From Cololabis saira (lineage: Eukaryota > Chordata > Actinopteri > Beloniformes > Belonidae), in contig NC_084606.1 in NCBI RefSeq assembly GCF_033807715.1, positions 33,521,861 through 33,585,860 of the forward strand: a stretch of DNA of 64,000 bases. The letters run 5' to 3'. Shown here one piece after another: positions 1 through 52,275 of the stretch. The position numbers and the translations under genes were made by a program. Numbering within the stretch: the stretch's first letter is position 1; each line of letters begins with the position of its first letter. The notes under the pieces are model-generated. The model made no database searches, had not been told where the DNA came from, and saw only the letters and a program-made list of their open reading frames with translations.

Positions 1-235
1 CATTATACTAAGATGCATTCATTTTCAATAACTTTTGTCCTTAATGGCTTTTTTCCTCCTTACATTACTTTTACTTTTATACTTTAAGTAGTTTTGAAAC
101 CAGTACTTTTATACTTTTACTTGAGTAAAAAACTTGAGTTGATACTTCAACTTCTACAGGAGTATTTTTAAACTCTAGTATCTATACTTCTACCTGAGTA
201 ATGAATGTGAATACTGAAGACACCTCTGGTAATTA
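1..235. repeat. ACTTGAGTAAAAGTA-type dispersed repeat, partial
   Basis: Dense in CTTTTACTTGAGT, TACTTCAAC and ACCTGAGTAA words. These are the same words that fill the complete hAT-type MITE at 3633-4368, so this is probably a diverged or end-truncated relative. Confidence 0.5.
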
Positions 236-600
236 TACAAACTTTTTTTTTTTGATAATTATACAAACTTGTTTACCTTAACTTCGTTCAGTGACGTCAT
301 AATACAGCTGACAGGGGACCCGCATTCCTGCTTTACTTGTGCAGATGATGGATGTGATATGTATTTCTCTGCAGGTGATTCAGTGCATGTGTTTTTTTTA
401 GCTCAGGTGAGAGAAACCAGGAAGAGGTGTGGTCAGCTCTTAAACCGAGAGGAGCTGGAAGAAACCCTTGAATGCAGGCAGGTAGATCACACTTTCGGTT
501 ACTTAATGTACAAAGCGGAAAACGTAGATTAGCGGACTATACTATCTTTGCTGGAAAATAATAGAAATAAAACATTTCTGGACTCATCGCACTGTGATTT

Positions 601-730
601 ATGAATAAGGTTCAGTGATCGATCAGGATCTGCGATCTGTCGACGTCGCCGGAGGTTTCAGAGCCGACATGGATCACCTGAGTGACTGAGGACGCGTCAA
701 CAAGCGGGGACCGGGTCATTTTGATGAACG
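601..730 (+). other. tnk1: possible non-coding first exon of tnk1 with a short upstream ORF
   Basis: This CpG-richer island in AT-rich surroundings ends in AACG followed by a GTAAAC donor at 731. It could be the 5' UTR exon implied by the splice acceptor at 4716. It contains an ATG at 669 followed after five codons by TGA (687-689), which would be a short uORF. No core promoter motif is clear, so the exon is an inference. Confidence 0.3.
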
Positions 731-2575
731 GTAAACTCTTATCTGCCCGTCCACATGGAGACAATCATAACCTTTTAGGAACCCCCTTCAAATGTTGAAA
801 TTAACTGCATTTAAGTATTTTTTTAGTCAAATTATGACCATACAGGGTCCTTTCACAAAACAGTTTTGTGTTGTGTTTTTGTACAGTAGGTGCTGGTATC
901 AAACTATCATACTTTTGTACTTTAAGATGATATTATATGCTACTTTATTCTTTTTCTTTCATGTATGGAAAACCTTTCACTTCAATAAGTTTAAACAGTT
1001 TTAATTTGTGAATATATTTCCAAAAATGTGGTGCATATTAAGACTTGTGCATGTGCATGTTTCTTCCACCCACTGTTTTGATTGATTGATTGATTGAAGA
1101 ATTTATTAGAAGAATTGCATAGGATCAGGTACAGTTTCATGACAGTACAGTTTTGCTGATACAAAGTCAACTAAAAGGCATTATTCCAAGAAAGCATTAC
1201 ACTTGTTTACATTGGAGACCTTTTTAACTCATATAACATTGAATGACATACAGGTAAGAAGCAGTACTTTGTAGGGAAGATTGTAAAAAAAGAAAAGGGG
1301 GGAATTTACTGTTATTTTGCACCGAGAGAGACTAAGTAATGCTAAATGTATCAATAATACACATCTAGTAATATGATATAAGACGCTTTATTGGCTAAAT
1401 ACTAATGTTTAGGAGATGTACACTTCATATCTGATAGTAGTGTTATCTAAGACTTGAGGATTAGTTTTAGTTTTTCAGTTGAGGAAATCATCACCATGGT
1501 AAACAAATAGTTACACATGCAGATTCATAACAATACTAGTCATCTGGAGTTACTAATCAGTGTTAGTGTCATAAACACCAGACTAGTTTCACAGGTGCAT
1601 GTTCACCTGCATTAAAGTATTTGTTAAATACCATAACTGTTGATTACTCATGCCCTCAGACTGAGAGGGTTTTTCAGTAGGTGAACAGGTTAAACATTCA
1701 TCCTTCTGTACACAGAAGGACTAATCACAGACCCCTCTGTTAACCAGGGTCTGTGAAATCCCTGCACAGTCGGCCTCCCGCTCCCTCAGCCTCAGTTGTA
1801 ATTTAATTGGGAGTTGTCATTGAAGAAATTAATGCAAGTTCAGGCTTGTACCGTCTTTAAAAGGAAGCAGCCTTATTGCGTTATAGCGTCTGCTGTCTTG
1901 CTGAGTGTGTGGTGTGCATGTTAATGTTTTCTCCAAGGGGAACTGACAGGGGGAATGTTGAAGGTCCTCATTGAGTCATACCTGCTGAGCTCAGTGTGTT
2001 GATAACCAGGTGATTTATTATCGTCAAGTGTTTCAGTAGCTTCAAGAGTACAAGGCTGAGGTTATTTTTATCCGAGAGCAATTTACCAAATTCATTTTGT
2101 GGTAAAGAGGGGAGTTGTTGGGGGTTTTTTTTACCCACAGTGTTTTGTTAACCTACTCATGACTCAGAAAGTGAAACTTCCTATTCATTAATGGTATGTG
2201 TAACTCATTTCTAGCTGGAAATAATGACCAAGGAGTCAGGCCAGGACTTAGTTTTAGTGTAATCTCAATACACAGTGTCTCCCCAGCAGTTACATGTGCG
2301 CAGAGTGAGCAGGATCCGGTCGGACTGGTCACTGGTGGCCCTAAACAACCAGCAAGCTAAAGTTTCCACTGCTTAGTTCTTCATAATGGTGCAGAATTCC
2401 GTGCAGGATTCTTGTTGCTAAGGTACAAAATGAGTTGCAACCCTTTCCGGGGGAAGAACTGACACTAGATGCTTCTGGGTCTGTGTTTACTTCACTCCTA
2501 AAAACTTCCTTCTCTTTCACCTCTGTGCTTTTTCTACTATCTTTTCCTTTGTTTGTCGTACATTAATCACTGCAG
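731..2575. other. repeat-poor AT-rich DNA upstream of tnk1 coding exons
   Basis: No convincing exon was seen. A (GATT)n run at 1078-1097 followed by a TTTATTAGAAGAATTG stretch resembles the antisense 3' end of a LINE but is too short to classify. The rest is unassigned. Confidence 0.4.
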
Positions 2576-2577
2576 CT

Positions 2578-2691
2578 ATGAATGAATGAATGAATGAATG
2601 AATGAATGAATGAATGAATGAATGAATGAATGAATGAAGGAATGAATGAATGAATGAATGAATGAAAGACTTTATTTCGAACATGCTAAAA

Positions 2692-2746
<55 letters not shown>

Positions 2747-3570
2747 TTAAACCAAAGAACAATAGTTAAATAATAATCATGATAAATACAGTATAATATA
2801 AATCATAACAATCATAAACAAAAACATGCCTCACTGGCTTTTTTTTTTTCTTCTTTTTTTTTATGCTCGAAATGGAGCAGGGAGAAGTTAAAAAAACGTA
2901 TTCAGCCCTGCCCCGGTTATCCACAACACAAAACATAATTCGCCACCTTAAATTAAGCCACATACATACATACATACATACATACATACATACATACATA
3001 CATACATACATACATACATACATACATACATACATACATACATACATACATACATACATACATACATACATACATACATACATACATACATACATACATA
3101 CATACATACATACATACATACATACATACATACATACATACATACATACATACATACATACATACATACATACATACGCACATATTCATCATATTCATAC
3201 ATATTCTCCATACATTATAAAACTCAATATACACCATGCAGCAATACATTATACTTTATACATTATGCATTTAAATAGAACCTTCCTTTGGCATATATCA
3301 TATACTGGTCAACATACATACATCATACAAATTCAACTATCTAACACGCTATTTTTTTAATGTAACTCTTCCTGTCTATATCTCATAATAATGCACTCTT
3401 TATATCTTTTTTTGAACTGGTTCACACTTGAGCATTGCTTGAGTTCTGCGTGTATACTGTTCCATAGCTTGACTCCGCATACTGAAATACAGAACGTTTT
3501 AAGTGTTGTCCGAGCCACTCTGGTTTTTAGATTTAATTCCCCCCTTAAAGCTATCTTTTAAGTGTGAATG
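2578..3570 (-). mobile_element. antisense non-LTR retrotransposon 3' end with three microsatellites
   Basis: After a (TGAA)n run (2578-2665), the motif TTTATTTCGAACATG is the reverse complement of a LINE 3' tail. The minus strand at about 3540-3400 reads CGVKLWNSIH and NQFKKRYKE, the C-terminal end of a LINE ORF; a plus-strand relative lies at 27985-30190. Inside sit (TA)n at 2694-2741 and a 215-bp (CATA)n at 2961-3176. Long frames over these microsatellites are not genes. Confidence 0.6.
2961..3176. repeat. (CATA)n microsatellite, about 54 units
   Basis: An essentially perfect tetranucleotide array of about 215 bp with one CGCA interruption at its end. The antisense reading gives only Met-Tyr-Val-Cys repeats. 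Confidence 0.95.
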
Positions 3571-3632
3571 TATTCAACTGACTTTTATGTTCTTCACGCT
3601 GCCATCAGTAACACGTTGATCTTGGTCTGCAA

Positions 3633-4368
3633 CAGAGCTGGGTAGAGTAGCCAAAAATTGTACTCAAGTAAAAGTACTGTTACTTCAGAATAATATGACT
3701 CAAGTAGAAGTAAAAAGCTGTCATCCAAATAATTACTTGAGTAAAAGTAAAAAAGTACTTGGTGAAAAAACTACTCAAGTACTGAGTAACTGTTGAGTAA
3801 CGTCTGATTTATTTTTTAACACAACCATTCAAACAGACAAAAGTACAAAATAATCATCTTCAGGCAAATTAAATCAATAAAATAAATTAAATTAATAAAA
3901 AAAATAGCTTAAATTAAAATAATCTTAAAGTAAATTCAAGTACTTTAATACATAATAAAATAAATAAAATAATAACAGAATAAAAAGATTAATTAAGCAC
4001 AAGTAGCACAAAATTTCAGCCTTTGTACTTTTCTTTTTTAACCAGGCAGAACTAGAACAAACATGAACTCATAGAAACTCTGTGTGTTTGAGTCTGTGTA
4101 AATGTGACAAAACATGCAAAAACAAACATTTTTCCCAAAGAATCACCCAGTGATGTCCGCGTACGCGGATAAAAGGGATAAAGAAAAGTAAAGAGCTCAA
4201 CGTAGCCTAATGTAGCGGAGTAAGAGGAACAGTTTCTTCTTCACAAATCTACGCAAGTAAAAGTAAAAAGTATAGTGATTCAAAACTACTCCTAAAAGTA
4301 CAACATTTCCCAAAACTTACTCAAGTAAATGTAACGGAGTAAATGTAACTCGTTACTACCCAGCTCTG
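3633..4368. mobile_element. non-autonomous hAT-type element with 8-bp target duplication
   Basis: Terminal inverted repeats CAGAGCTGGGTAG at 3633 and its complement ending at 4368 bound 736 bp rich in ACTCAAGTAAAAGTA words. It is flanked by perfect 8-bp direct repeats GTCTGCAA at 3625-3632 and 4369-4376. No transposase frame is present. Confidence 0.88.
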
Positions 4369-4738
4369 GTCTGCAAACAGAAACAGGTTCCAGATGACAT
4401 GCCTGCTGAGTGTTCAAACTTGGTGCTGGGCTAAAAGCTGAACAATGGCCCCTCGGCATCACACACCGAGGCCTTTGTTAGGTTTCCATGGCAACCTTAT
4501 AACGCTGAAGTGGGGGTGCAGTTACAGTTGAAAGGGGTCTTTAATGAGAAGATGAACACCAAGACAGAGTACCAGCAAATGATTGTTTTTCATTGTTTTT
4601 TTATCAAACAGACACGCTCATTTTAATGAGATTTATAATGATTTGGTTTAAATTTACAATCAGAACTGTGTAAAACTTGCAAAATATGTATGAATTCTTC
4701 ACCTTTGTCCATGCAGGCTGCTAGGCTGGGTCCTGCTG

Positions 4739-22733
<17,995 letters not shown>

Positions 22734-23021
22734 AGACATTTGGATGGTTTTTATGGAGCAACACGGCTGCTTTGTTGTTCGAACACTCCGTTGTGTGGAC
22801 CTCGCCAAAGTAACTGCCATCACCTGCTTCCATGAGGAAGCTTGTGAAATACACACAAAAAAATGAAGGAAAATGAATATAAAACAAAAAAGATATTTTT
22901 GAATTCAAAAAAAGGAATTTATTACAAAGACTTAAAACTTCTGCTTTTATATTGTTTTTCCGCACATTTTTTACTATATCTTAATACATTTGTAATAACT
23001 ATATTAGAAAATGTTTTGTTG

Positions 23022-23027
23022 AATAAA
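23022..23027 (+). terminator. polyadenylation signal of tnk1
   Basis: An AATAAA hexamer lies about 290 bp after the tnk1 stop. It is followed within 40 bp by a T/GT-rich stretch (TTTTTTTTGTGTCT), the usual downstream element. It is the first good signal 3' of the stop codon. Confidence 0.65.
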
Positions 23028-23483
23028 ACTGCTGATCAATCTCTTGATGGCTACAGTTTTTTTTGTGTCTAATGTGAAACTGCATGCAAATTTTACTAAA
23101 CATTTTGTCTTGCATTTTTATGTACAGATGTCACAAACCTTGTAGCAGTATAGTAAATGCATTGTGACATGTCTCGATTAAGTATTTGACTTTGGTGAAC
23201 CTGACTTATATGCTATAAATGAAGACTAAACGATGAGAAATCATAATCATTTTTATTTTAAAGATAATATAGCTGGTTGTTGTACAAACAGACTATCTGC
23301 TATGTGTAACACTCTAGAAAGAAGCTTTACTTGTCTTTGTCTGTTGCTGTATTCCATCTTTAATATATGCAATTCCTTATACTGAGATAAAAGGCTCAGC
23401 ACTTTTGATTAACTTGACTTTGGTAAATGTTTAAAGTTATTAAACATTTACTTAGAAAAACCCTTTATTGATCTAGAGATTTT

Positions 23484-23720
23484 AGCCAATATAGACAAAT
23501 CTCCAACCTTCCATTTGTTTCTAAAATTCTGCAAAAGGTCGTTGCAAGCCAGTTATGTGACCATTTGTATAGAAATGGTCTATTTGAACTTTTTCAGTCA
23601 GGGTTCAGAATGCATCATGGCACAGAAACGGCACTGGTTCCAGTCACGATTGACCTTCTTATGGCCCCAGATAAAGGATTAGTGTCCATACTGGTTCTAC
23701 TGGAGAGAAATTGTATCTTC
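23484..23720 (+). pseudogene. L2-type LINE reverse transcriptase fragment
   Basis: Reads SNLPFVSKILQKVVASQL, then FELFQSGFRMHHGTETAL and GLVSILVLLE, the conserved fingers region of L2-clade reverse transcriptases. It is cut off at both ends and continues into a TATG/TA microsatellite. Dead fragment in the tnk1-scramblase intergenic space. Confidence 0.75.
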
Positions 23721-23756
23721 ACCAGCCTCTCTTTCTCTATCTCTCTGTATATGTAT

Positions 23757-23757
23757 G

Positions 23758-23809
<52 letters not shown>

Positions 23810-23822
23810 TACATACATACAC
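23757..23822. repeat. (TA)n/(CATA)n microsatellite
   Basis: About 40 bp of pure TA with flanking TATG and CATA units, directly following the L2 fragment. Confidence 0.9.
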
Positions 23823-23993
23823 ACATTATAATGAATATATCAGCTATGAAAACGGTCTGCCCTTAAAAATAATAATAATTATCATATATGCTGTTGTATT
23901 AATTGCTGTTTATATGTTTAATTTTTTTTTATGTTCTAATTTAGTTAGTTTTTTTTTTTTTTTTTTAATAGTCTATGAAGAAGGCACCTCACT

Positions 23994-24262
23994 ACTCCAG
24001 GATCAAATTTTCATACCTAAAATTTGTGGGTTTTTTTTTAAATAAATTATTTTTATTATAATTTATTTTAATTAATTAATCTAATTTATTATAATATAAT
24101 TATTATTATAATTTTATTTTAAAATAAAAAAAATGTTTAAATTTAATGCCGAAGCATGATGTGTTAAACAATTGTTAAACACATCATGCTTCGGCATTAA
24201 ATTAAAAAAAAAAAAAAAAATTTAAATACTCAAAAATTTTAGGTATGAAAATTTGACCCTGT
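23994..24262. mobile_element. fold-back MITE with a near-perfect central hairpin
   Basis: Outer arms GGATCAAATTTTCATACCTA and its complement TAGGTATGAAAATTTGACC enclose AT-rich DNA. At 24136-24206 an inner palindrome has arms AATGCCGAAGCATGATGTGT and complement, meeting at AACAATTGTT. No coding capacity. Confidence 0.65.
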
Positions 24263-26230
24263 CTGTAAAACGCCACCATATTCTGATCTGAAACCACTAA
24301 ACCTCCTCATAGCATTTTACATTTACAATCATTTAGCATATTTAATTATTGAAAGATTGGTTTGGTATAACAAGGTTTACTCGTCTTTTCACATTTATCT
24401 TTATCTACGTTTGTATTTTCTCAGTAAACTTGGCCGAGTGCAGACCTGCTAACTTAAACAATAATGAATGTGTATAAAAAACCCATTTACAGGCACAGTT
24501 CTATTTATTACCCTATTTACAGATAATTATTAAAATATACTTTATTTTGCATTAGTCAGGGCCTCGGACAGACATGTGTCGACATGTTCATAGATGTGTG
24601 TAATTCTCTCTTCCTCCCAGGAGATGGCGCACTAACATTACATTGGTTGCCACTGCGGAAGTAGATGTACACATATCATACTGTATGTCTGTGGCTTGTG
24701 CAGGGAGATAAGACCCCACACAGTCCTGACGTCAGTTAAGGCCAGGATGCTGCCCCAGATAGTGACGGCATGTTTTTATTTTTTTTTATCCCTCTAAGTG
24801 AAACCAGACGTTCCACATGTTAAAAGTTACCCTCTCACGGACCATTTTCTGCATTTTCCCTACAAGGAAACAAGAGAATAACTCAAAGAGGTTTAACATG
24901 GCGTTTGTTTTATTTTCTGAAATACATTTTTTTCGATGAGAGCAAATAGCATAATAAGGAAACAGTTGTAGGAAACAGTTGATAAAAAAAAAAGGCAGAT
25001 TCAGCCTGTATTACTGAGGCGTATGGTACAGATTAACAGTAAAAGAGTAAACAAACATCTGCATTAAACACTGTACATGTTTTGGATCATTTTTCCTTTT
25101 CTATGCAAAGGAAAATAAGACAGTTTTAGTTAGTGGCAGTGTATTAGTTAGCTGCAGTGGATTAGTCAGCAATAGTGGCAACATGTCACAGGAGGCACAA
25201 GAACAAAGATGCATATTAAACAGAACCAAAAGGGCATTTTGAAAAAAAAAAAGAAAAGGAAAACACACCGTGAAGAAGGTTAAAGTTCACACTTGGGTCT
25301 CTGGTACACAACAGATGTTAATGTTTGAACTATTAACTAGTGCAGCAGACCTCAACTTCTGCTTTTTATTGCTCTTTTACATACATGTTTCTCCTCCTTT
25401 TTTTCACCCTAAATTTGCATTATTTCATTCCTATATTTTCATGCTGCCCTACAAAGAACACACAGGTGTCCAGGTGAGAAGCTGAAGGGTGGGGTTAAGG
25501 TGTAGCAGTGACATTCTTGCTAACCCCATGCTATAACCAATGCAACCCATTTACTCTCACAGCTTGTTGTGCACAACAGGGTCTGACAACACAAGTGTGA
25601 AAACCATAAAGAGACAAACGAAGCTCTGTGGTGAACGTGTGAACGTGTTAACTTGGGTAACTTAGGCAGGTCTGCACTCTGTCAAGACTTCCTTGCACAA
25701 CTTCTCTCTTCCCACCCAACACTTCCTCATTTGAGGAGCACATTTTCTGTTAAACTTTAGAAAATGCTAGAAAACAGAAGCTAGACCGATGCACAGGCTC
25801 TTTTGAATCAAATGGTGACAATATTAACGTGGTGTTATTCACCAGATATAATGTTTACCATTTCATACACGTTTTTGGTGTTTTTACATGCTAAAATTAG
25901 CGAGTTAACACCAAACACATCACACGGATGAAGATGCTGGGAATGTCAGCCGATATTTATTCATGAGAATGAGCACTAATTAAATTAAACTTCTGGATCT
26001 GAAGTGATGAAAAGTGATCACTAAAGTCCGGATGGACTGAGAGTGTCCGGAGAAACTTTAACGACTACAAAGGTGGACCTGAAGATGTGCCCTACCATCA
26101 GGAAGCTGGTGTGAGCATCGTATAAACAAAGCCAAGGATATACTTTTATAAAACTAAAGCTACAAGAATATTGCACCGAGACTAGATGTTCTACAATGTC
26201 TTCATAAAAGATGAACAATTTATCAAAAAT
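24263..26230. other. intergenic or 3' UTR DNA of plscr3-like copy 1
   Basis: No gene signature. Homology with the other scramblase copy begins near 26230, where ATCAGTGT...ACATGTGGACAGGGGAA aligns with the segment at about 51925, and marks the 3' edge of the duplicated unit. Confidence 0.45.
24909..24914 (-). terminator. candidate polyadenylation signal of plscr3-like copy 1
   Basis: TTTATT on the plus strand (AATAAA on the minus strand) lies about 1.6 kb after the copy 1 stop. Closer candidates such as the one near 25955 also exist, so which is used is unclear. Confidence 0.2.
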
Positions 26231-26548
26231 ATCAGTGTGTGAGTATATTTTTTACATGTGGACAGGGGAAGAAAAACAAACATTCAGGGTCAGGGTGAAT
26301 TTCACTTCAAAGCTGAACAAACATCTGTGGACGGTGTGGAGTTTAAAGAACACGAGTATCTGCTGTTACATTTAAATCCCAAACTATTCAACCTAATCAA
26401 GAGTTGATTAGCTCAGAATGTCCACGTGTCTATAAATGGATCGTGGGACTGGCACCGAACAAGTGTAAAAATAAAGTACAGACAGAGAATAATATGAGAG
26501 GACCCTTGTGGCCGTGCATTTGCTTCACCTCTTCTTCTTTGTCCTCGG

Positions 26549-48546
<21,998 letters not shown>

Positions 48547-48559
<13 letters not shown>

Positions 48560-48720
48560 TATGGGGAGGCGGCTTTAAATGGAGAAAGACGACGTCACAC
48601 TTCCCGTATCACTCCCTGGTTTTCTCTGGGAAACTGAGAGCCGAGAGGAAGAGGGGAGGGAAGGAGAGGAGGGGTTTGTGATACCAGCCAGAAGGATGGG
48701 AGGGGGTTTCAGAAATAATA
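48547..48720 (-). promoter_or_regulatory. first exon and proximal promoter of plscr3-like copy 1
   Basis: Contains the start codon (48559-48557), a GTAAGT donor at 48546, and about 160 bp of upstream sequence that is nearly identical to the same region of copy 2. A CRE-like GTGACGTC lies at 48598-48591 on the minus strand, about 32 bp before the ATG, with purine/pyrimidine-rich sequence further up. Conservation between the copies ends near 48715. The transcription start was not located. Confidence 0.55.
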
Positions 48721-49940
48721 ACAATAGGGTCTTAATAAAGCTTGTCATGCCACTGACCCTCATTGCACAAACGTTTATGAGCGCGATTTTACTATCACGA
48801 TTGCAGAGGCCAAGTGTGGCCAATAACCATAAAATATTATGCACGGAGAGAAAAAAAAGGAAACCCTGGAACAAGAAAATACGTTTTTTGTTCATGAAGC
48901 AGCAAGTTTTAGGTGTAAAAGCTGAAAGCAAACAAAGATTTCAACATGTTTTATCAAATGTGGAGCTGAGATCGTTACTTTTACCGCTTTATTTCACCCA
49001 AGCTGCTAAAACTAAAAGTATATAGTGGACTCAAGTACAGTCCGATCGTACTGCGAGGTCAAAGAAACTTTTTTTTAATTTAAATAACAATTTCTAACTC
49101 AGAATCTTCCGCATGCAAGCAAACCCTTCAGTGCTGGGTTTAACTCCTCATTCGCTGTTTACCCCAATGTACAGAAATCTCACCTTCTTTGCAACTGTCC
49201 CGACAGCAGTGAAAGTATAATCAAGTCAAGTGAAGTAAACGCTGAGGAAAAGACGATCGACGGAGTGAAAGATGCGTCTTGTTTCTTTCTCAACCTGTTT
49301 GTCGTTACTGCTGTTGCTATGGCCACGCCTACTGGCGGACCTTTCCTCCTCCTCACGAATCAAAGACATTTAATAAAGCTTCAGTGGACGGTTGATTATC
49401 CAAATATATATAGTAATGTATGGATTGTGTCTGTTTTGAGGGAAATGGTTTATCAACGGCCAAGTGATGTTTAACTGCTCTCTGTGATCGTTACAGTTGC
49501 AGATTTCATGTCAGGATCTGAGTTAATAACTGCAGTTACAAGTAGGCGGGGTTTCATCTGGCAGACGCAGTACCAGAAACAGCCACAAGAGGGCAGCCAA
49601 GATTAAAAAAATACAATCACTGTTGTCTGATCCAGCCTCTTGCCCAGGTGAGCACTGGAATATTTATTTTACTCCACATGCAATTGTTCTCAGGTGATTG
49701 ATATCGTTTACAAGTTATTTCTAAATGATCACCATTTTTTTACTATCCTTCAAGATGAGATGAGATTTCAGGATACAGAAGTTACAGAGGAGTCAACATT
49801 TTTACTTATTTTCTTTCTTACTGAAATGTAAGTAAACAATTATAAAAAGTCATAAAACCTTTTTCCTGAAAACACTGCAACAAAATGGAAAACAGATGCA
49901 AAGTAAGAGAAAAAAAGCTACAGTTTTACTTTAGGGTCCA
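48721..49940. other. spacer between the scramblase copies, 5' of copy 1
   Basis: No gene found. Frames up to 148 codons overlap the copy 1 promoter region but lack domain signatures. Confidence 0.4.
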
Positions 49941-50846
49941 AAACATGAAAACAATATACATTGAAGCGGTTCAGAGTTGAAGCAGAATATGGGATCCGGT
50001 TTGGGAACCACAGGATTTCATCTCTGCTTTTTGCAGATGATGTTGTCCTGTTGGCTTCATCAGACCGGGACCTTCAGCATGTGCTGGGGCGGTTTGAGGC
50101 CGAGTGCGACGCGACAGGGATGAGAATCAGCACCTCCAAGACCGAGGCCATGGTTCTCCACCGGGAAAGGGTGGCGTGCCTTGTCCGGGTGGGTGGGGAA
50201 GTCCTGCCTCAGGTGGAGAAGTTCAAGTATCTCTGTGTCTTGTTCACGAGTGAGGGAACGATGGAGCATGAGATTGACAGACGGATCGATGCAGCGTCCA
50301 CAGTTATGCGGTCGGTGTACCGGACCGTCGTGGTGAAGAAGGAGCTGAGTCGAAAGGCGAAGCTCTCGATTTACCGGTCAATCTACACACCTACCCTCAC
50401 CTATGGTCATGAACTTTGGGTAGTGACCAAAAGGATAAGATCGCGGATACAAGCGGCCGAGATGAGTTTCCTCCGCAGGGTGGCTTGACGCTCCCTTAGA
50501 GATAGGGTGAGGAGTTGGGTCACCCGGGAGGAACTCGGAGTCGAGCCGCTGCTCCTTCACATTGAGAGGAGTCAGCTGAGGTGGCTTAGACATCTGTACC
50601 GGATGCCTCCTGGACGCCTCCCTAGGGAGGTGTTCCAGGCATGTCCCATTGATGACCCAGGACACGCTGGAGAGACTATGTCTCTCGGCTGGCCTGGGAA
50701 CGCCTCGGACTCCCCTCGGAAGAGCTGGAGGAAGAGCTGGAGGAAGTGTCTGGGGTGAGGGAGGTCTGGACATCTCTGTTGAGACTGCTGCCCCCACGAC
50801 CCGGTTCCAAATAAGCGGTGGAGAATGGATGGATGGATGGATGGAT
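49941..50846 (+). pseudogene. Rex3/RTE-type LINE, 5'-truncated
   Basis: Encodes the reverse transcriptase palm (SSLLFADDVVLLASSDRDLQ), GMRISTSKTEAMVL, FKYLCVLFTSEG and EIDRRIDAAS, then an in-frame TGA at 50486-50488. Homology continues after it (SLRDRVRSWVTREELG, RWLRHLYRMPPGRLPREVF). It ends in a short (GATG)n tail at 50822-50847, the hallmark of Rex3 in fish. Dead because of the truncation and the stop. Confidence 0.85.
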
Positions 50847-51920
50847 ACACAGTAACAGTTAGAATAAAACATTTTTTACATCTTCTAAAATCAGTTGCTG
50901 CGGGATGGCAGGGACTGAAGGTGAAGCCTGCAAATGTGCAGGTGAGTGATGAGCGGATTCAGACCAGGTGGTTAATTGCAAAAGCAGGGCAGGTGGGGAG
51001 GAGAATTAGGGAGCCAGAAACTGTCATGCCACTGGGTTCATGACAAGATGTCTTCTTGTGTTACAACTCAGTGCTGAAATACATTTAATAATATAATAAT
51101 AATGGATATCTCTACTGCTGGACTGGGTGATGTGTTAGGAATTAAATGATGCCAGATCATTTGATGGAAGTGAAAATGATCAACCTACAGAAGGTTGAAT
51201 TCAACGAAACCCTGTAGATCAAAATAATTAATTTTGCTGAAATTTCACTGCAGCAACTCAAGCGGGTTCTCAGGAGTATTCACAGAAACATAATGTCCCA
51301 GTATGATGTCTCAGTGCACACAAGGCCCACTAGAGGACGCTAGGCCCACGGGCCACCCTCATGGTGCCTATCTCTGATTGTTTGGTCAGAGACATTCGCA
51401 CCAGCGGCCGGCAGGAGGTGATTTTGTAGGTCTCTGGCAGTGCTGGTCCGGTACCTCGTTGCACTAAAGAGCAGATAGTGGTCTTATGTCACTTCAATAT
51501 GCAGAACATAAAAATCCATGGTGGTGACCCCTAAAAAGGGAAAAGCCAAGAAGAAAATAAATTACTATAACATAACAAAATAACACATAAAAAATAAATA
51601 AATAAAAAAGAGAATAAAGGACACTTGAAAATCATAGTGTAAGATCAAGTTCGTTCAACCCCTGGGACATCAATCTGACACCATGGAGGGAGAATGTTTC
51701 ATTTAATTTCCAATAAACTAGTGTGGAAATCACATTACAACAAATTATAAAATGCATATCAATAAATATGTGTGATTTGATTTTTACCCTAATTTTTGTA
51801 TTTCTAGTTTAGCAGTGTACAGATACATACACGTCTATAAGTGTTTTCATGTACAACCTAAAAATAAACAACTGACATGGCATTGCAGTGGGGGTGCATT
51901 TTTTACCTCCCCCCCAAAAA
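50847..51920. other. spacer, 3' flank of plscr3-like copy 2
   Basis: Unassigned. 50935-51045 (AGGTGAGTGATGAGCGGATT ... GGGCAGGTGGGGAGG) looks like a dispersed repeat related to 61100-61200. Homology with the 3' side of copy 1 begins near 51920. Confidence 0.4.
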
Positions 51921-52275
51921 ATATCAGTGTCAGAGGATATTTTTAACATGTGGGCAGGGGAACAAAAACAAACATTCAAGGTCACGGCGAATTTCACTTC
52001 AAAGCTGAACAAACATCTGTGGACGGTGTGGAGTTTAAAGAACAAGAGTATTTGCTGTTAGATTTGATATAACATTCCAAACTAGTCAACCTAATCAAGA
52101 GTTGATTAGCTCAGAAGTCCACGTGTCTATAAATGGATCGTGGGACTGGCACCGAACAAGTGTAAAAATAAAGTACGGTAAGAGTATAATATGAGAGGAC
52201 CCTTGTGGCCGTGCATTTGCTTCACCTCTTCTTCTTTGGCCTCGGCTACGAAAACACCGAGCTGCGCTGGTTGGC

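Noticed and set aside
269..532. 87-codon plus-strand frame
   Set aside because: No recognisable domain, start in AT-rich repeat-like DNA, and no splice or codon-use support.
2766..3360. Long frames of Met-Tyr-Val-Cys or His-Thr-Tyr-Ile repeats
   Set aside because: They are translations of the (CATA)n microsatellite.
48579..49025. 148-codon plus-strand frame opposite the scramblase promoter
   Set aside because: Antisense to the conserved first exon and promoter, with no domain; the same frame is not kept in copy 2.
49961..50488. Host gene with a reverse transcriptase domain
   Set aside because: It is a Rex3/RTE LINE with 5' truncation, an in-frame TGA and a GATG tail.
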